From the NCBI GenBank assembly GCA_023436025.1, contig JAEZKX010000455.1, positions 1-7,879 on the forward strand: a DNA stretch of 7,879 nt, written 5' to 3'. This document shows, piece after piece, positions 6,001 through 7,879 of this stretch (position 1 is the first letter of the stretch; each line of letters starts with the position of its first letter). This DNA comes from Pseudomonadota bacterium (GTDB taxonomy: Bacteria > Pseudomonadota > Gammaproteobacteria > Burkholderiales > Burkholderiaceae_C). The notes under the pieces are model-generated. The model was not told the origin of the DNA, did no database searches, and saw nothing but the letters and a program-made list of their open reading frames with translations. Made by a program: the position numbers and the translations under genes.

Positions 6001-6018
6001 TTGGCACGCTGCTTGCAT
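6001..6018 (+). promoter_or_regulatory. Sigma-54 (RpoN) -24/-12 promoter for the allophanate hydrolase gene
   Basis: TTGGCACGCTGCTTGCAT contains TGGCAC (6002-6007), a 5-nt spacer and TTGCA (6013-6017), an exact fit to the sigma-54 consensus TGGCAC-N5-TTGCW, with the invariant GG and GC dinucleotides correctly spaced. Transcription would start near 6028 and leave a leader of about 23 nt before the ATG at 6051. Sigma-54 promoters need an enhancer-bound activator (NtrC in nitrogen control), whose site would lie upstream; no clear NtrC site was found there. The match is seen directly; control by nitrogen status is inferred. Confidence 0.8.
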
Positions 6019-6023
6019 CTGAT

Positions 6024-6035
6024 CTTGAATACAAG
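6024..6035. promoter_or_regulatory. Possible operator: small palindrome over the predicted transcription start
   Basis: CTTG-AATA-CAAG is an inverted repeat with a 4-nt centre, covering about -4 to +8 of the predicted sigma-54 transcript. Its form resembles GntR-family operators of the TTGTATACAA type, and it lies in a locally A+T-richer patch. A repressor bound here would block transcription. No regulator gene is visible in the window, so this is tentative. Confidence 0.35.
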
Positions 6036-6050
6036 TTTGGATGCTCTCGC

Positions 6051-7766
6051 ATGGTGCACCTTGCGCTCCCCGTGGACTCCCGGGCCGCCGATGCCGAGGT
6101 CGGCACGCCGGCGGCCGCGTGGCTGGCCCGGCCGGACCGCCCGATCGCGACGGCGGACACCGGGGCCTTGGCCGGCCTGCGCTTCGCGGCCAAGGACAAC
6201 ATCGACGTGGCCGGCCTGCCCACCACGGCCGCCTGTCCCGGCTTCTCTTACAGCCCGGCGCGCCATGCCGCCGTGGTGCAGCGCCTGCTCGATGCCGGTG
6301 CGCAGCTGGCCGGCAAGACCAACCTCGACCAGTTCGCCTGCGGCCTCAACGGCACCCGCTCGCCCTACGGCGCCGTGCCCAATGCCTTCGATCCCCGTTA
6401 CGTCAGCGGCGGCTCCAGCTCCGGGTCGGCCTATGTGGTGGCCACCGGCCAGGTCGACTTCGCCCTGGGCACGGACACGGCCGGCTCCGGCCGCGTGCCG
6501 GCGGGCCTCAACAACATCGTCGGATTCAAGCCGACCAAGGGGCTGGTCAGCACCCATGGGGTGGTGCCGGCGGCGCAGAGCGTGGACTGCGTCTCCATCT
6601 TCGCGCCCACCGTGGGGCTGGCGGCGCGCGTGCTGGCCCGGGCCATGGCGCACGATCCCCGCGACCCGTATGCGCGCCGGCTGAAGCTGGCCGACCGGCC
6701 TTTCCCCGCCGCCTTCCGCTTCGGCGTACCCGACCGGCTGGAGTTCTTCGGCGACGCGCTGGCCCGAGCCGGCTTCGCACAGGCCGTCGCGCGCATGCGC
6801 GCGCTGGGCGGCACGGCCGTCACCATCGACTACCGGCCGCTTGCCGAGGCCGCCGCCATGCTGTACGACAGCGCCCTGGTCGCCGAGCGCTACGCTGCCG
6901 TGCGCCGCTTCTTCGACGGCCGCCAGCACGAGGTGATGGAGCCGGTGCGCAGCATCATCGCCAGCGGCTGCGGCTACAGCGCCGCCGAGCTGTGCGAGGC
7001 GCAGGCCAGGCTGCGCGCCCTGGGCCAGGCGGCCGACGCCATGTGGGACCGCATCGAGGTGCTGCTGCTGCCCACTGCACCCACCCACTACACCATCGCC
7101 CAGCTGCGCGCGGATCCCGTTGTCCTCAACCGCAACCTGGGCGCCTACACCAACTTCGTCAACCTGCTGGATTACGCCGCACTGTCGGTGCCCAGCAGCC
7201 TGCGACCCGACGGCCTGCCCTTCGGCATCACGCTGGTCGGTCCCTGCGCCAGCGACTGGCAGCTGGCCGAACTGGGCCAGCGCTACCACCACGCCACCGG
7301 CCTCGCGCGCGGCGCCACCGGCGAAGCGCTGGGCGCGCCGGAGCCCATCGCCGCACTGGCCGCGCCGGACACCATCCGTGTCGCCGTGGTCGGCGCCCAT
7401 CTTTCGGGCATGCCGCTGAACGGCCAGCTGCGCGAACGCGGCGCCGTGCTGGCCGGCACCACGCAGACGGCGCCGCACTACCGCTTCTTCGCCCTGCCGG
7501 GCACCAGCCCGCCCAAGCCCGGCCTGCTGCGCGTGGCCGACGGCGCCGGCGCGCGCATCGCCCTGGAGCTGTGGGACATGCCGCTCGCGCACTACGGCTC
7601 CTTCGTCGCCCTGGTGCCGGCGCCGTTGTCCATCGGCACGCTGGAGACGGCCGACGGCGCGCGCGTGCAGGGCTTCCTGTGCGAAGCCCAGGCCACCGTC
7701 GGGGCCCGCGACATCACGCATTTCGGCGGCTGGCGCGCCTACATGGCGTCGCTGCAGGCGGCCTGA
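6051..7766 (+). CDS. atzF: Allophanate hydrolase
   Basis: The 571-residue cytoplasmic enzyme hydrolyses allophanate (urea-1-carboxylate), yielding ammonia and CO2, the last step of urea amidolyase, biuret and cyanurate breakdown. The amidase-signature domain (about 1-420) has the catalytic triad Lys48 (AAKDNID), Ser122 (SGGSSSGS, 119-126) and nucleophile Ser146 (TDTAGSGRVPA, 141-151). The spacings of 74 and 24 residues are those I recall for AtzF. Residues about 441-568 form the C-terminal allophanate hydrolase domain (VAVVGAHLSGMPLNGQL, YRFFALPG, KPGLLRV), absent from ordinary amidases. It is about 34 residues shorter than the roughly 605-residue AtzF, with the loss at the N-terminus: the catalytic Lys comes about 43 residues earlier. 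ATG 6051 is chosen because the longer frame from 5946 would run through the sigma-54 promoter and its extra residues do not resemble the family. The Shine-Dalgarno is poor. No urea carboxylase or biuret hydrolase gene is visible, so the source of allophanate is unknown. Confidence 0.92.
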   Translation: MVHLALPVDSRAADAEVGTPAAAWLARPDRPIATADTGALAGLRFAAKDNIDVAGLPTTAACPGFSYSPARHAAVVQRLLDAGAQLAGKTNLDQFACGLNGTRSPYGAVPNAFDPRYVSGGSSSGSAYVVATGQVDFALGTDTAGSGRVPAGLNNIVGFKPTKGLVSTHGVVPAAQSVDCVSIFAPTVGLAARVLARAMAHDPRDPYARRLKLADRPFPAAFRFGVPDRLEFFGDALARAGFAQAVARMRALGGTAVTIDYRPLAEAAAMLYDSALVAERYAAVRRFFDGRQHEVMEPVRSIIASGCGYSAAELCEAQARLRALGQAADAMWDRIEVLLLPTAPTHYTIAQLRADPVVLNRNLGAYTNFVNLLDYAALSVPSSLRPDGLPFGITLVGPCASDWQLAELGQRYHHATGLARGATGEALGAPEPIAALAAPDTIRVAVVGAHLSGMPLNGQLRERGAVLAGTTQTAPHYRFFALPGTSPPKPGLLRVADGAGARIALELWDMPLAHYGSFVALVPAPLSIGTLETADGARVQGFLCEAQATVGARDITHFGGWRAYMASLQAA

Positions 7767-7796
7767 TCCCGCATCTTCACCCAGGAGCTCCCTCCC

Positions 7797-7879
7797 ATGT
7801 CGAACCGGTCCCCTGCTTCCCTCCTCCCGCGGCGCCGCCTGCTGCAAGGTGGTGCCGCCGCCGGCGTGCTCGGCCTGGC
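7797..7879 (+). CDS. Start of a Tat-exported protein (partial)
   Basis: Only the first 27 codons are in the window. They encode a twin-arginine signal: an Arg-containing n-region, PRRRLLQGGAAAGVLGL with the RR pair followed by Leu-Leu, then a small-residue hydrophobic run. The protein is thus probably exported folded through the Tat system to the periplasm. A clear AGGAG at 7783-7787, 9 nt before the ATG, supports the start. It lies 30 nt after the allophanate hydrolase stop with no terminator between, so it is probably in the same sigma-54-dependent transcript. In Burkholderiales such short Tat leaders often belong to ABC-transporter binding proteins or periplasmic cofactor enzymes; which one applies cannot be told from this fragment. 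Confidence 0.75.
   Translation, partial: MSNRSPASLLPRRRLLQGGAAAGVLGL

Noticed and set aside
5946..6050. Longer start for allophanate hydrolase at 5946
   Set aside because: The extra 35 residues do not resemble the family N-terminus, and the DNA contains the inverted repeat and the sigma-54 promoter, so it should be untranslated.
6053..6060. GGTGCACC, resembling fused NtrC half-sites
   Set aside because: It lies over the start codon of the gene, downstream of the promoter, and lacks the spaced TGCACC-N-GGTGCA arrangement. A chance coding palindrome is more likely.
5736..7847. Long (703-codon) open frame on the minus strand opposite the allophanate hydrolase gene
   Set aside because: It is Gly/Arg/Ala/His-rich with no recognisable motif, and it lies antisense to a gene with complete catalytic motifs. 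Such frames arise routinely in very GC-rich DNA.
1..7879. tRNA or rRNA genes, CRISPR arrays, insertion sequences, integrase or attachment sites
   Set aside because: I saw no such genes or repeat arrays. Coding genes fill almost the whole window and no transposase motifs appear in the translated frames.

Overview
The window is very G+C-rich (about two-thirds or more by eye) and densely coded with strongly GC3-biased codons. The gene types are an NMT1/THI5-like ABC importer with duplicated binding-protein genes, an adenine-deaminase-type amidohydrolase, an isopenicillin-N-synthase-type oxygenase and an AtzF-type allophanate hydrolase. Together they suggest a soil or water betaproteobacterium of the order Burkholderiales, plausibly Comamonadaceae. 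This placement is an inference from composition and gene content only.

Region 1 (1-5099, + strand) is one compact transcription unit that begins upstream of the window. In order it holds the 3' end of a periplasmic binding-protein gene, a second paralogous binding-protein gene, an adenosine/adenine deaminase family enzyme, the transporter ATPase, the transporter permease and a non-haem Fe(II) oxygenase. Gaps are 26, 4, -4, -1 and 31 nt, so co-transcription is likely, with translational coupling around the ATPase. The whole looks like an import-and-catabolism cassette for a small organic molecule. The deaminase and the oxygenase (whose family includes thymine 7-hydroxylase) point to a nucleobase-like N-heterocycle, but the substrate cannot be read from the sequence.

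Region 2 (5122-5877, - strand) is a convergent, unrecognised gene for a 251-residue protein with one N-terminal membrane segment, a helical stalk and a beta-rich C-terminal part. A short hairpin lies between the two converging stop codons.

Region 3 (5878-6050) is the only sizeable non-coding stretch, 173 bp between divergent starts. It holds a perfect 9-bp inverted repeat directly followed by an excellent sigma-54 (-24/-12) promoter match, with a small palindrome over the predicted transcription start.

Region 4 (6051-7879, + strand) starts with a complete allophanate hydrolase carrying the full amidase-signature Lys-Ser-Ser triad and the C-terminal allophanate hydrolase domain. It is followed 30 nt later by the start of a Tat-exported protein cut off by the window end. 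The sigma-54 promoter suggests that this second unit is nitrogen-responsive. Imported N-rich compounds could be deaminated and oxidised by products of region 1, and urea- or biuret-derived allophanate finally split to ammonia and CO2 by region 4. That link is a hypothesis: the two units have separate promoters and no urea carboxylase or biuret hydrolase is visible.
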